Below, piece after piece: positions 23,365 to 32,114 of a stretch of DNA of 45,758 bases. The translations under genes were made by a program, and so were the position numbers. Location: positions 1 to 45,758 of the forward strand of contig CALDUK010000036.1 of assembly GCA_937924905.1 (NCBI GenBank), in the 5' to 3' direction. The notes below the pieces were generated by a model that saw nothing but the letters and a program-made list of their open reading frames with translations, did no database searches and had not been told where the DNA came from. Source of the stretch: an uncultured Paracoccaceae bacterium. GTDB lineage: Bacteria; Pseudomonadota; Alphaproteobacteria; Rhodobacterales; Rhodobacteraceae. Positions within the stretch are counted from its first letter, which is position 1. Every line of letters begins with the position of its first letter.

Positions 23365-24333
23365 ATGGACTTCGGAACACTGCTTCAAATCCTTGATACG
23401 ACGGTGCGGCTTGCAACGCCTTTGCTGTTCGCCTGCCTGGCCGGGTTGGTGTCAGAACGCGCAGGCATTTTTGACATCGGGCTGGAGGGCAAATTGTTGG
23501 CGGCGGCGTTCTTTTCGGCGGCGTTTGCAGCTGTGACCGGATCGGTTTGGGTGGGCTTGCTGGCCGGTATTCTGGCGTCGCTGGCGTTAAGCCTGATCCA
23601 CGGGCTGGCGTCGATCACCTTTCGGGGCAATCAGTTAATCTCGGGCGTGGCGATCAACTTTCTGGCCGCAGGCCTGACCGTTCTGATTGCGCAAAGCTGG
23701 TTTCAGCAAGGCGGGCGCACGCCATCATTGGCCGATGACGCCCGGTTTCAGGAAATCACACTGCCCTTTGCCGATGCGTTTTCGGGGCTGCCTTACATCG
23801 GGCAAAGCTATTCCGAACTGTTCTCGGGCCATTCGCTTTTGGTCTATGTCGGGTTTCTGACCGTGCCGCTTGTGTGGTGGGTGCTGTTCAGAACCCGCTT
23901 TGGTTTGCGGTTGCGTGCGGTCGGCGAAAACCCGGCAGCCGTCGATACAGCGGGTGTATCGGTCGTGCGGCTGCGCTATGCGGCTGTGATGATCTGTGGT
24001 GTGCTTTGTGGGCTGGGGGGTATTTATCTGGCGACCGGTCTACAGGCGGGCTTTGTCAAAGATATGTCATCGGGGCGGGGTTTCATCGCGCTGGCGGCGT
24101 TGATCTTTGCCAAATGGCGCCCTTGGTATGCGTTGTTCGCCTGCTTGCTCTTTGGGTTCTTTCAGGCCCTGTCATTTCGCCCCGATGTCGTGGAAACGGT
24201 GACAACCGTTGCCATCCCCGGCCAGCTTCTGGACGCGTTACCCTATATTCTGACAGTGGTCATTCTGGCGGGCTTTGTCGGCAAGGCCGTGCCACCGCGC
24301 GCAGGCGGCGAGCCTTACGTCAAAGAACGCTAG
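23365..24333 (+). CDS. ABC transporter permease, BMP-type importer, subunit 2
   Basis: A 322-residue permease of the same group as the gene at 21632, shorter as is usual for the second subunit. Typical segments are LLFACLAGLVSERAGIFDIG, then GLEGKLLAAAF, and RTRFGLRLRAVGENPAAVDT in the loop. ATG 23365 is chosen over a GTG one codon upstream. It ends the operon of binding protein, NTF2-like protein, ATPase, permease, LysE exporter and permease. Confidence 0.94.
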   Translation: MDFGTLLQILDTTVRLATPLLFACLAGLVSERAGIFDIGLEGKLLAAAFFSAAFAAVTGSVWVGLLAGILASLALSLIHGLASITFRGNQLISGVAINFLAAGLTVLIAQSWFQQGGRTPSLADDARFQEITLPFADAFSGLPYIGQSYSELFSGHSLLVYVGFLTVPLVWWVLFRTRFGLRLRAVGENPAAVDTAGVSVVRLRYAAVMICGVLCGLGGIYLATGLQAGFVKDMSSGRGFIALAALIFAKWRPWYALFACLLFGFFQALSFRPDVVETVTTVAIPGQLLDALPYILTVVILAGFVGKAVPPRAGGEPYVKER

Positions 24334-24354
24334 GCCCGCCGGGAAACGTGGGGT

Positions 24355-25287
24355 CTACAGCATCAACTGATAGGTCGCGGGCACATAGCGGAAGCGTCCT
24401 TCGGTGACCTGTTCAACATAGCCGACGCCGGGGAATGGCATGTGATAGCCAATCAACGGAATACGATCTGCGGCGACCATGCTCAGAACTTTCTTGCGCG
24501 ACGCAGCGGCGGCTGCCTTGTCCATGTCAAAGCGAACTTCCCATTCAGGATAGGCCAGTGACCAGACATAGTGATTGGCCGTGTCAGCCATAACCAAAAC
24601 CTGTTCACCACCGGATTCGATCAAATAGGTCATATGGCCCGGCGTATGACCGAAGGCAGACACCGCTGTGATGCCGGATGCCACATCTTGGCCGTCGCCC
24701 AGAAAGGTCATCTTTTCGGCCAGCGGACGGACCTTGCCGTCAAAGCGTTCGTTGCCAGCCGCAGCCCAGTGGTCGTATTCGGCCTGACCTGTCACGTAAC
24801 GTGCGTTGGGAAAGGTGACTGCGCCGCTGTCGTCGGACAGCCCGCCGATGTGGTCTCCATGCATATGGGTGATCACGACAATGGTGATATCGTCAGCCTC
24901 AATCCCGGCGGCATTCAACGCCGCCAGCGTGCCACCGGCCGAAAGGCCGGCATCGAACAAGACGACCTCGTCGCCGGCGCGGACAACGGTAGGCGTGAAG
25001 AAGAACTGCGCTTTGTCTGTGGGCAGGAAGTTCTCTTCGCTGACCTTGGCAAATTCGTCGGCTGAAACGTTCATGCCGAAAATGCCCTGAACGTCTTCAA
25101 CCGGACGGGTGCCCGCCAACAGGGTCGAGACCTGGAAATCCCCCAGGCCAAACGTATTCTGAATGGCGTTCGAAGGCGCGCTGTGACCGCCCGCCATAGC
25201 AGGGCGAGACACCCCGATGCCTGCGGCAAGTGGCATAGCTGCGCCGGCAATCAAGGCGGTGCGACGTGTTATTCCGTTCGTGGTCAT
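24355..25287 (-). CDS. Tat-exported MBL-fold metallo-hydrolase
   Basis: A 310-residue metallo-beta-lactamase-fold protein with a twin-arginine signal (GITRRTALIAGAA, residues 5-17; cleavage near PAMAGG). The metal site is intact: THMHGDHIGG, GHTPGHMTY and the ADTANHY region. Members of this subgroup act on lactones, sulfate or phosphate esters or quorum signals; the reaction cannot be told. GGAAGG precedes ATG 25287. It is divergent from pfkB and convergent with the importer operon. AHL-lactonase activity is conceivable given the luxI gene, but the location is periplasmic and the motif is shared by many other hydrolases. Confidence 0.88.
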   Translation of the reverse strand: MTTNGITRRTALIAGAAMPLAAGIGVSRPAMAGGHSAPSNAIQNTFGLGDFQVSTLLAGTRPVEDVQGIFGMNVSADEFAKVSEENFLPTDKAQFFFTPTVVRAGDEVVLFDAGLSAGGTLAALNAAGIEADDITIVVITHMHGDHIGGLSDDSGAVTFPNARYVTGQAEYDHWAAAGNERFDGKVRPLAEKMTFLGDGQDVASGITAVSAFGHTPGHMTYLIESGGEQVLVMADTANHYVWSLAYPEWEVRFDMDKAAAAASRKKVLSMVAADRIPLIGYHMPFPGVGYVEQVTEGRFRYVPATYQLML

Positions 25288-25344
25288 GGACGTTCCTTCC
25301 GATTGAGGGTCATCAAAAGGTAGCGTGCTGGGGGTGGTCTTCCA

Positions 25345-25381
25345 TGTGCAATTCCGCAGAACCCCGGAACAGCAATGCACA
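25345..25381. promoter_or_regulatory. Nested inverted repeat in the divergent MBL/pfkB promoter region
   Basis: TGTGCA (25345-25350) and TGCACA (25376-25381) enclose TTCCG (25352-25356) and CGGAA (25365-25369). Both pairs are exact and concentric. It lies 58 bp from the MBL start and 79 bp from the pfkB start, a good position for an operator serving both genes. Confidence 0.35.
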
Positions 25382-25459
25382 GTGCGCGCGACGCGTGGGA
25401 TCCCCCTTGCCGTGGTTGCGCTATCAAGCCATGGTGCGCGCGGACAGGGGACGTTGCAC

Positions 25460-26410
25460 ATGAAATCGCATGTATTGACGATCACACTTAACCCGACGGT
25501 CGACTATTGCACGACTGCAAACGGCATTCAGCCGAACCTGAAGCTGCGCTGTACCGAGCCTCAGGTCGATCCGGGCGGTGGCGGCATTAATGTGGCGCGC
25601 GCCATCCGTTTGCTGGGTGGGCAGGCGACGGCGCTGATTGCAATCGGTGCCGGAACCGGCGCGCAACTGTTACAGCTTTTGGCGCTGGAAGGCGTGCCAA
25701 CGGTGGCCTTTCAGGGCCCCGGCGAAACCCGGCAATCCATGTCTGTGATCGATACAACATCGGGCCAACAATACAGGTTCGTCATGCCAGGTCCGGAATG
25801 GCAGGACCACGACGTACCACGGGCTTTGGCGTCTGTGGATCAGGCGGCAACGGGCGACACGCTGGTCGTCCTGTCCGGCAGCCAGCCGCCGGGGGTTGCA
25901 AAGGAATTTCCGTCAATTATGGCCGATCACGTTGCCGGGCGCGGGTCGCGTTTGATTGTCGACACCTCTGGACCGGCGCTGTTCCATCTGGCGGAACAAC
26001 CGCGCGACTCGCTTTTTGTCCTGCGTATGAACGGCGAAGAAGGCGAGGAACTGGCAGGCCGTTCCCTGATCACACGCGAAGACACCGCTGCTTTTGCCCG
26101 GGGTTTGATCAACAAAGGCGTGGCGCGGATTGTCGTTGTTGCGCGTGGCGCGGACGGGTCTGTTATGGCCACCGAAGACGGGGCCTGGCACGGGGTCAGC
26201 CCACCTGCGCCCATCGTCTCGAAAGTCGGTGCAGGCGACAGTTTTGTCGGCGCCTTCACGCTGGGCCTGGCCCGCGAAGACCCGGTTGATGAATGCCTGC
26301 GTTCTGGCGTGGCAGCCGCAAGTGCCGCCACCATGACCGAAGCAACCAAGCTGTGCGATCCCGCCCTGACGGCTGAGCAGCGCCGGGCGTGTACGATTAC
26401 TAAGCTCTAG
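25460..26410 (+). CDS. PfkB-family sugar kinase (1-phosphofructokinase/6-phosphofructokinase II type)
   Basis: A 316-residue ribokinase-fold kinase of the PfkB branch. The N-terminus [10 protein letters not shown] and [10 protein letters not shown] are diagnostic of the phosphofructo-/tagatose kinase subgroup. The catalytic base is D260 in [10 protein letters not shown]. It could phosphorylate fructose-6-phosphate, fructose-1-phosphate or tagatose-6-phosphate; no fructose PTS genes adjoin it. ATG 25460 is preferred to in-frame starts upstream because the family begins there. Its stop overlaps the convergent ABC-2 permease by four bases. Confidence 0.9.
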   Translation: MKSHVLTITLNPTVDYCTTANGIQPNLKLRCTEPQVDPGGGGINVARAIRLLGGQATALIAIGAGTGAQLLQLLALEGVPTVAFQGPGETRQSMSVIDTTSGQQYRFVMPGPEWQDHDVPRALASVDQAATGDTLVVLSGSQPPGVAKEFPSIMADHVAGRGSRLIVDTSGPALFHLAEQPRDSLFVLRMNGEEGEELAGRSLITREDTAAFARGLINKGVARIVVVARGADGSVMATEDGAWHGVSPPAPIVSKVGAGDSFVGAFTLGLAREDPVDECLRSGVAAASAATMTEATKLCDPALTAEQRRACTITKL

Positions 26411-27168
26411 CTTTTCAAACGATAGCCGCTTCGGAAAATCCAGGTGACAATGGCAAGGCAGATGCCTGCAAAGATCAGCACGGCGGCAAGGCTGGCGGCC
26501 ACCGGCACGTCTGCCGTGCCAAAAAACGACCAGCGAAAGCCGGACACCAGATAAAGCACAGGGTTGAACTTTGACAGCGTCTGCCAGAACGGTGGCAGCA
26601 TGGTGATCGAATAAAACGACCCGCCCAGAAACACCAAGGGCGTGACCACCAGCAAGGGCACCAGGTTCAACTGTTCGAAGTTCCGCGCCCATATCCCAAG
26701 GATAAAGCCCAAAAGCGCGAAACTGACCGCCGTCAGCAGCAAAAAGGCCATCATCCACAACGGGTGTTTGACCGTGATGTCCACAAAGAAGAACGATGTC
26801 GCAAGGATGATCATGCCGATCAAAAGCGATTTTACAGCCGCCGCGCCCACATAACCCAGCACAATTTCAAAAGATGATAAGGGGGCCGAGAGGATCTCGA
26901 AGATCGTGCCGATGAATTTAGGGAAATAGATGCCGAAGCCCGCGTTTTGAATGGATTGTTGCAGAACCGTCAGCATGATCAGACCGGGCACGATGAAAGC
27001 GCCGTAAGACACGCCTTCGATTTCGGGGATGCGGCTTCCAATCGCGGCCCCGAAAACGACAAAGTAAAGCGATGTCGACAGGACAGGTGATACGATCGAT
27101 TGAATGATTGATCGGAAAAACCGCGCCATTTCGAACCGCCAGATTGCGGCAACGCCATACCAGTTCAT
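26407..27168 (-). CDS. ABC-2 type transporter permease
   Basis: A 253-residue ABC-2 family membrane protein with six hydrophobic segments and the family stretch [17 protein letters not shown] near residue 212. It forms an exporter with the ATPase encoded immediately upstream, the stop of which overlaps its ATG by four bases. The pair resembles NodIJ/YadGH-type exporters. Substrate unknown. Confidence 0.93.
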   Translation of the reverse strand: MNWYGVAAIWRFEMARFFRSIIQSIVSPVLSTSLYFVVFGAAIGSRIPEIEGVSYGAFIVPGLIMLTVLQQSIQNAGFGIYFPKFIGTIFEILSAPLSSFEIVLGYVGAAAVKSLLIGMIILATSFFFVDITVKHPLWMMAFLLLTAVSFALLGFILGIWARNFEQLNLVPLLVVTPLVFLGGSFYSITMLPPFWQTLSKFNPVLYLVSGFRWSFFGTADVPVAASLAAVLIFAGICLAIVTWIFRSGYRLKS

Positions 27169-28094
27169 GCCGCGCTCTCCTGCACCAGATCGACAAAGAT
27201 ATCTTCAAGCGAGCTTTGGCTGGTCTGCAAATCGGCCATCGCCAGACCGCAGGATTGCAAGCTTGCCAGAAGCCGTGTGATCCCCGTGCGCTCGCCCGCA
27301 GCATCATAGGAATAGATCAAGGCCTGGCCACCATCTGCAAGCGAAAGATCAAATTCGGACAAAGCGTCGGGCGGGGCATCAATCGGGGCGCGCAATTCAA
27401 TCTTCAGGGTCTTCTTGCCCATCCGTTGCATCAGCTTGGTCTTTTCCTCGACCAACAAAATCTCGCCCTTGCGGATCACTCCGATCCGGTCGGCAATCGC
27501 TTCGGCTTCTTCGATATAATGGGTGGTCAGGATGATCGTGACCCCGTCGGCGCGCAGCCGTTCTACCAACTGCCACATATCGCGCCGCAACTCTACATCG
27601 ACCCCTGCGGTCGGTTCGTCGAGAAACAGCACGCGCGGTTCATGCGCCAGCGCTTTGGCGATCAGAACGCGCCGCTTCATCCCGCCAGACAGTTCGGCGA
27701 TGCGCGCGTTCTTTTTGTCGGCCAGGGACAGGTCTTCCAGAATTTTCTCAATGAACGCCGCATTGGGCGGCTGGCCGAACAGCCCGCGTGAAAACCGAAC
27801 GGTGTTGATCAGCAGCTCAAAAGGCTCAAGATTGATTTCCTGCGGTACAAGCCCGATCAGTTTGCGGGCAGCGCGCCAATCGGTCACCACATCATGCCCG
27901 CCCACCTGGATATGTCCTGCTGTGGGGGCGGTGATGCCGCAAATCGTTGAAATCAGCGTTGTCTTGCCAGCGCCATTCGGGCCAAGCAGGGCCAGAATCT
28001 CGCCTTGCCTGATCGAAAGCGACGTATTCTTCAGCGCCTGAAATCCGCCGTCATAGGTTTTGCTCAGGTTTTCAACGGTCACGATGTCCGACAC
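27165..28094 (-). CDS. ABC-2 type transporter ATP-binding protein
   Basis: A 309-residue exporter ATPase: Walker [10 protein letters not shown] (about 38-46), signature LSGGMKRR, Walker B VLFLDEPT, and switch histidine in [11 protein letters not shown]. The C-terminal ~80 residues are the extra domain of the YadG/NodI type. I start at the GTG at 28094, placed 8 bp after AAGGAG; an in-frame GTG at 28103 lies on that signal itself and is unlikely. Coupled to the permease gene downstream. Confidence 0.93.
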   Translation of the reverse strand: MSDIVTVENLSKTYDGGFQALKNTSLSIRQGEILALLGPNGAGKTTLISTICGITAPTAGHIQVGGHDVVTDWRAARKLIGLVPQEINLEPFELLINTVRFSRGLFGQPPNAAFIEKILEDLSLADKKNARIAELSGGMKRRVLIAKALAHEPRVLFLDEPTAGVDVELRRDMWQLVERLRADGVTIILTTHYIEEAEAIADRIGVIRKGEILLVEEKTKLMQRMGKKTLKIELRAPIDAPPDALSEFDLSLADGGQALIYSYDAAGERTGITRLLASLQSCGLAMADLQTSQSSLEDIFVDLVQESAA

Positions 28095-28165
28095 GTCGCA
28101 CACTCCTTTTGTCAGGCCATGCTTAGGGTAAAACGAACGGCTGCGAAACCGGGCCGTAGAAAACG

Positions 28166-28193
28166 AAAAAGGCCGCTCGGACGAGCGGCCTTT
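28166..28193 (-). terminator. Terminator of rpsD
   Basis: On the minus strand GGCCGCTC pairs with GAGCGGCC (arms 28183-28190 and 28171-28178), extended by AAA/TTT and ending in five T. It lies 20 bp after the rpsD stop. The top strand also gives a stem with TTT, but no gene reads into it from the left. Confidence 0.85.
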
Positions 28194-28213
28194 CCTGCCA
28201 AACCGATATCAGA

Positions 28214-28834
28214 TCAGTTCTGCGCGTAATATTCGATGACCAGGTTCGGTTCCATCATCACCGGGTAAGGCACATCGCCCAGACCAGGGGTGCGGACAAA
28301 GGTTGCCGACATTTTGGAATGGTCAACTTCGATATAATCCGGCACGTCGCGTTCCGGCAGTTGAGCGGCTTCCAGCACGATGGCTAGTTGCTTGGACCGG
28401 TCGCGAACCTCGATCACGTCACCTTCTTTCACGCGGAAAGACGCAATGTTCACGACCTGACCGTTCACACGCACGTGCTTGTGGTTCACGAACTGACGTG
28501 CCGCAAAGATGGTCGGCACGAACTTGGCGCGATAGATCACCGCGTCCAAACGGCGTTCCAGCAGACCAATCAGGTTTTCGCCCGTGTCGCCTTTGACCCG
28601 TTCGGCTTCGGCATAGATGCGGCGGAACTGTTTTTCGGTCAGATCGCCGTAGTAACCCTTCAGCTTCTGCTTGGCGCGCAGCTGAAGACCAAAGTCAGAC
28701 ATTTTGCCTTTGCGGCGCTGACCGTGCTGTCCGGGGCCGTATTCGCGGCGATTGACGGGGGATTTCGGACGACCCCAGATGTTTTCACCCATCCGGCGGT
28801 CAAGTTTGTATTTGGCAGACGTGCGTTTGGTCAC
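28214..28834 (-). CDS. rpsD: 30S ribosomal protein S4
   Basis: A 206-residue S4, a primary 16S rRNA-binding protein that nucleates 30S assembly. The N-terminus [20 protein letters not shown], the [16 protein letters not shown] segment, and the S4 domain with [13 protein letters not shown] (about 96-108) are typical, with no zinc-binding cysteines. The start is GTG at 28834, 7 bp after GGAG; there is no ATG that fits. It is monocistronic with its own promoter, a structured leader and a terminator. Confidence 0.98.
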   Translation of the reverse strand: MTKRTSAKYKLDRRMGENIWGRPKSPVNRREYGPGQHGQRRKGKMSDFGLQLRAKQKLKGYYGDLTEKQFRRIYAEAERVKGDTGENLIGLLERRLDAVIYRAKFVPTIFAARQFVNHKHVRVNGQVVNIASFRVKEGDVIEVRDRSKQLAIVLEAAQLPERDVPDYIEVDHSKMSATFVRTPGLGDVPYPVMMEPNLVIEYYAQN

Positions 28835-29165
28835 GGCTGATCTCCTCTTCTTTGTATTGCCGCCTCGCATTGCCTGGGGTGGTTTCCCACACTCAGGGCC
28901 AAGACGCGCAAGAGAGGGCGTTGTCCTTCTCCCCGGATTTGGCCGGGGCGACAGGTTTCCCCTTGCGGGGTCCACCAACACCAATGAAGCGCGGTGTTTA
29001 GACAATTGCGATGCCCTGTCAAGCCCTGCGTCCTCTGCACTGCGGTCTGGCCGCTGCATTTGCGCCGATTCAGCTCCGGGCGTTCTGTCGCAGATCCCCT
29101 GACGGTATGGTCCATGGGACTATATCCATCGTAACACAGACAAACGTTCAAACGCGGTTGGTTCA
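28835..29165. promoter_or_regulatory. rpsD leader and promoter, cydAB upstream region
   Basis: Minus-strand promoter candidate: TTGACA (29022-29017), 16 bp, TAAACA (29000-28995), which gives a leader of about 150 nt. The leader contains two clean hairpins: CCCCGCAAGGGG (28970-28959) and CCCCGG/CCGGGG with a 6-base loop (28948-28931). They may be the site of S4 autoregulation. On the cydA side (29023-29165) I found no FNR box and no clear promoter. Confidence 0.5.
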
Positions 29166-30551
29166 ATGGATACGCTCCTTCTTTCCCGGATCCAGTTCGG
29201 GGCAAACATCTCGTTTCACATCCTTTTCCCGACGATCACCATCGCTTTGGGGTGGGTGCTTTTGTTCTTCAAGCTGCGCTTCAACGCGACTGGCGACAAA
29301 AAATGGATGGAGGCCTATCTGTTCTGGGTCAAAGTCTTCGCCCTGTCCTTTGCCATGGGCGTGGTGTCGGGCATTACAATGTCGTTCCAGTTCGGCACCA
29401 ACTGGCCAGGGTTTATGGAACGCGTGGGCAATATCGCTGGCCCGCTTCTGGCCTACGAGGTTTTGACCGCTTTCTTCCTGGAAGCCGTCTTCTTGGGGAT
29501 CATGCTGTTCGGGGCGTCGCGCGTGCCGAACTGGCTGCACACGACCGCGACGTTTCTGGTGGCCTTCGGTACCACTATGTCGGCCTTCTGGATTTTGGTC
29601 CTGAACTCGTGGATGCACACACCTGCGGGATACGAAATTCGGGACGGTATTGCCTTTGCGACCGATTGGGTGGCCATTATCTTTAACCCGTCGATGCCCT
29701 ATCGTTTGGCGCATATGCTGCTGGCCTCGGGCCTGACCGTTGCCTTCCTGATCGCGGGTATCTCGGCGTTGCGGATGATCTGGGGCGACCGGCAGGAAAG
29801 CGTCAAGTCGGCGCTGCGTGTCGGAATTATCCTGGCCGCCGGACTGATCCCGATCCAGATTTTTGCAGGCGACATGCACGGGCTGAACACGCTGGAACAT
29901 CAGCCACAGAAAGTCGCGGCGATGGAAGGCAACTGGGACACTCAAAGCAATGTGCCGCTTTTGTTGTTTGCACTGCCCGATGAAGAGGCGCGCGAAAACC
30001 GTTTCGAGATCGGCATTCCGAATGGCGCGTCGCTGATCCTGAAGCACAAGGCGGACGGCGTCGTGCCGGGTCTGAATGACTTTGTTGCCGAAGACGGCAC
30101 GCCAGAACACCCGCCGGTCGCGCCTGTCTTCTGGAGCTTCCGGATCATGGTCGGCACCGGCATGGCGATGCTGGCACTTGCCTGGACCGGCGCCTATTTC
30201 CTGCGCCGCAGGGGCGCGGGTTTCATGCCCAAGCCAATGCTGTTTGCTTTTGCGGCAATGGCGTTCTCGGGCTGGATCGCGACGCTGGCTGGCTGGTACA
30301 CGACCGAAATCGGCCGTCAGCCGTGGCTGGTGCAAGGTGTGCTGACCACGAAAGAGGCCGTGGCCGCCGTGCCGGCCCCCATCGTGATGGCGACGCTGGT
30401 TGCGTATCTTGTGGTCTATGTCGCGCTGATCCTCGCTTATATGGGCACGATCACCTATCTGGCGTGGAAGGCCAGTAAGGGCGAGCCTTTGTCGACGCGC
30501 CAATATCCGCGCAGCGGCGAGGCGGAAGTGATCGCGGTGCCAGGAGAATAA
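29166..30551 (+). CDS. cydA: Cytochrome bd-type quinol oxidase subunit I, cyanide-insensitive type
   Basis: A 461-residue terminal oxidase subunit in the inner membrane, oxidising quinol and reducing O2 with little proton pumping. Probable heme ligands are H18, H183 and M328 (FRIMVG), with the acidic pair E98/E106. The quinol site shows K249 and E254. The Q-loop is short, and the GWYTTEIGRQPW motif is present, which is the pattern of the CioA (cyanide-insensitive) branch; the E. coli protein is ~60 residues longer. The Shine-Dalgarno sequence is weak. cydB follows after 3 bp. No cydDC is in the window. Confidence 0.95.
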   Translation: MDTLLLSRIQFGANISFHILFPTITIALGWVLLFFKLRFNATGDKKWMEAYLFWVKVFALSFAMGVVSGITMSFQFGTNWPGFMERVGNIAGPLLAYEVLTAFFLEAVFLGIMLFGASRVPNWLHTTATFLVAFGTTMSAFWILVLNSWMHTPAGYEIRDGIAFATDWVAIIFNPSMPYRLAHMLLASGLTVAFLIAGISALRMIWGDRQESVKSALRVGIILAAGLIPIQIFAGDMHGLNTLEHQPQKVAAMEGNWDTQSNVPLLLFALPDEEARENRFEIGIPNGASLILKHKADGVVPGLNDFVAEDGTPEHPPVAPVFWSFRIMVGTGMAMLALAWTGAYFLRRRGAGFMPKPMLFAFAAMAFSGWIATLAGWYTTEIGRQPWLVQGVLTTKEAVAAVPAPIVMATLVAYLVVYVALILAYMGTITYLAWKASKGEPLSTRQYPRSGEAEVIAVPGE

Positions 30552-30554
30552 CCG

Positions 30555-31565
30555 ATGGACATGTTCAACGATCCCAATCTTTGGCTGCCTTGGGTGTTTG
30601 CTGCACTTATGGGGCTGTCCATTCTGATCTACGTGATCCTCGATGGGTTCGATCTGGGCGTCGGGCTTTTGATGCCGCTTTCCGATGATGATGAAAAAGA
30701 CCGTCTGGTCGCCTCGATCGGGCCGTTCTGGGATGCAAACGAGACCTGGCTGGTACTGGCCATTGGCTTGTTGCTGGTCGCGTTCCCCGTGGCGCATGGG
30801 GTCATCCTGACCGCGCTTTATCTGCCGGTCGCGGTCATGCTGATCGGCTTGATCCTGCGCGGTGTCTCGTTCGAATTTCGGGCAAAAGCCCCGATTGGGC
30901 AGAAACCCTATTGGAACGGCGCGTTTTTCACCGGCTCGCTTATGGCGTCGATGGCGCAGGGGTTCATGCTGGGCATGTATGTGATGGGGCTGACCTGGAC
31001 CTTGCCGCATGTGGCCTTTGCCCTGCTGACAGCCGTGTTTTTGACCGTGGGATACAGCTGTATTGGCGCGGCCTGGCTGATTGCAAAAACCGAGGGCGCG
31101 TTGCAGATCAAAGCGGTCGGTTGGGCGAAAGGCGGGCTGTGGGGCTTGCTGTTGGGTATCGCGGCGATTTCGCTTGCAACGCCGTTTATCAGCCCGCGCA
31201 TCTTTGAGAAATGGTTTGGCTTTCCGCAGCTATTGTATCTGGCACCATTCCCGGTCTTGTCGGCGGCATTGCTTGGGTTCCTGTGGTGGAAACTGCGCCG
31301 GATGCCGATGGTAGACGACCGCCATGCCTGGACGCCGTTCGCCGCGATCATGGCGCTTTTCGCACTTAGCTTCGGGGGTATGGCCTACAGCTTCTACCCC
31401 TATGTCGTGCCGGACAAGCTGACGATTTACGAGGCAGCGTCCGCCCCGGAAAGCCTGATGATCATTCTGATCGGCACGCTTTTCGTGTTGCCAACCATTC
31501 TGGCCTATACAGCGCTCAGTTACATTATTTTCCGCGGCAAGGCGACAGAGCTGCGCTATGACTGA
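30555..31565 (+). CDS. cydB: Cytochrome bd-type quinol oxidase subunit II
   Basis: A 336-residue membrane protein with about eight helices, the second subunit of the bd oxidase. The family start VILDGFDLGVGLLMP and the segment PFWDANETWLVLA are clear. AGGAG precedes the ATG at 30555. No small cydX-type gene follows; the next gene is convergent. Together with cydA it would support respiration at low oxygen or when the heme-copper oxidase is inhibited. Confidence 0.96.
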   Translation: MDMFNDPNLWLPWVFAALMGLSILIYVILDGFDLGVGLLMPLSDDDEKDRLVASIGPFWDANETWLVLAIGLLLVAFPVAHGVILTALYLPVAVMLIGLILRGVSFEFRAKAPIGQKPYWNGAFFTGSLMASMAQGFMLGMYVMGLTWTLPHVAFALLTAVFLTVGYSCIGAAWLIAKTEGALQIKAVGWAKGGLWGLLLGIAAISLATPFISPRIFEKWFGFPQLLYLAPFPVLSAALLGFLWWKLRRMPMVDDRHAWTPFAAIMALFALSFGGMAYSFYPYVVPDKLTIYEAASAPESLMIILIGTLFVLPTILAYTALSYIIFRGKATELRYD

Positions 31566-31626
31566 CGGCAGGGCCTAGAAACCGTCGCGGGTTGCGGGGC
31601 TGGACAACTCCTGGCCCGCAGACCGG

Positions 31627-32082
31627 TCAGGATATCGCCGCAAGCTGTTCTTTCGACAGTTCGCCCGGCACAATGGTCAGGGGGATCGGCAACGACCCGA
31701 AACTGCGCGACAGGGTGGTCACAATCGGCCCCGGCCCGCCTTTTTCGGCTGACGCGCCCAGCACAAGAATGCCGATTTGGCCGTCTTCCTCGATCTGGCG
31801 CAGAACTTCTGGCACCGGCTCGCCTTCGCGAATGACAAGTTCCGGGTCCACGTTCTGTTTATCGCGCATCCATTTGGCAAACACTTCGAAATGGGCATGG
31901 ATCCGTTCGCGCGCCTCTTCCCGCATGATTTCGCCCACACCGATCCAGTGGTTGAATTCTTCGGGCTGGATCACCGCCAGAATTTGAACGCCGGCCCCAA
32001 GCCGCGCGGCCCGCATGGCGGCAAAGCGCATCGCGTTCAAACATTCGCGGCTGTCATCCAGAACGACCAGAAATTTGTGCAT
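31627..32082 (-). CDS. Universal stress protein (UspA family)
   Basis: A 151-residue single-domain Usp: start FLVVLDDSRECLNAMRFAA, and a C-terminal GASAEKGGPGP-type loop followed by SRSFGSLPIPLTIVPG. The loop only partly matches the G-2x-G-9x-G(S/T) ATP-binding motif, so ATP binding is uncertain. GGAG precedes ATG 32082. It lies 32 bp after the ornithine cyclodeaminase-family gene on the same strand and may be cotranscribed. Role in stress survival is by family only. Confidence 0.9.
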   Translation of the reverse strand: MHKFLVVLDDSRECLNAMRFAAMRAARLGAGVQILAVIQPEEFNHWIGVGEIMREEARERIHAHFEVFAKWMRDKQNVDPELVIREGEPVPEVLRQIEEDGQIGILVLGASAEKGGPGPIVTTLSRSFGSLPIPLTIVPGELSKEQLAAIS

Positions 32083-32114
32083 AAGGTCTCCTTCGCGGGG
32101 GGCGATACTGGGCC

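Noticed and set aside
24355..25287. AHL lactonase assignment for the MBL protein
   Set aside because: The metal motif is shared by many hydrolases, the protein has a Tat signal for the periplasm, and it is 17 kb from luxI.
29023..29165. FNR box upstream of cydAB
   Set aside because: No TTGAT-N4-ATCAA-like sequence is present.
29163..31010. 615-codon minus-strand open frame
   Set aside because: Antisense to cydA and cydB, with a basic/Gln-rich product typical of the complement of membrane-protein codons.
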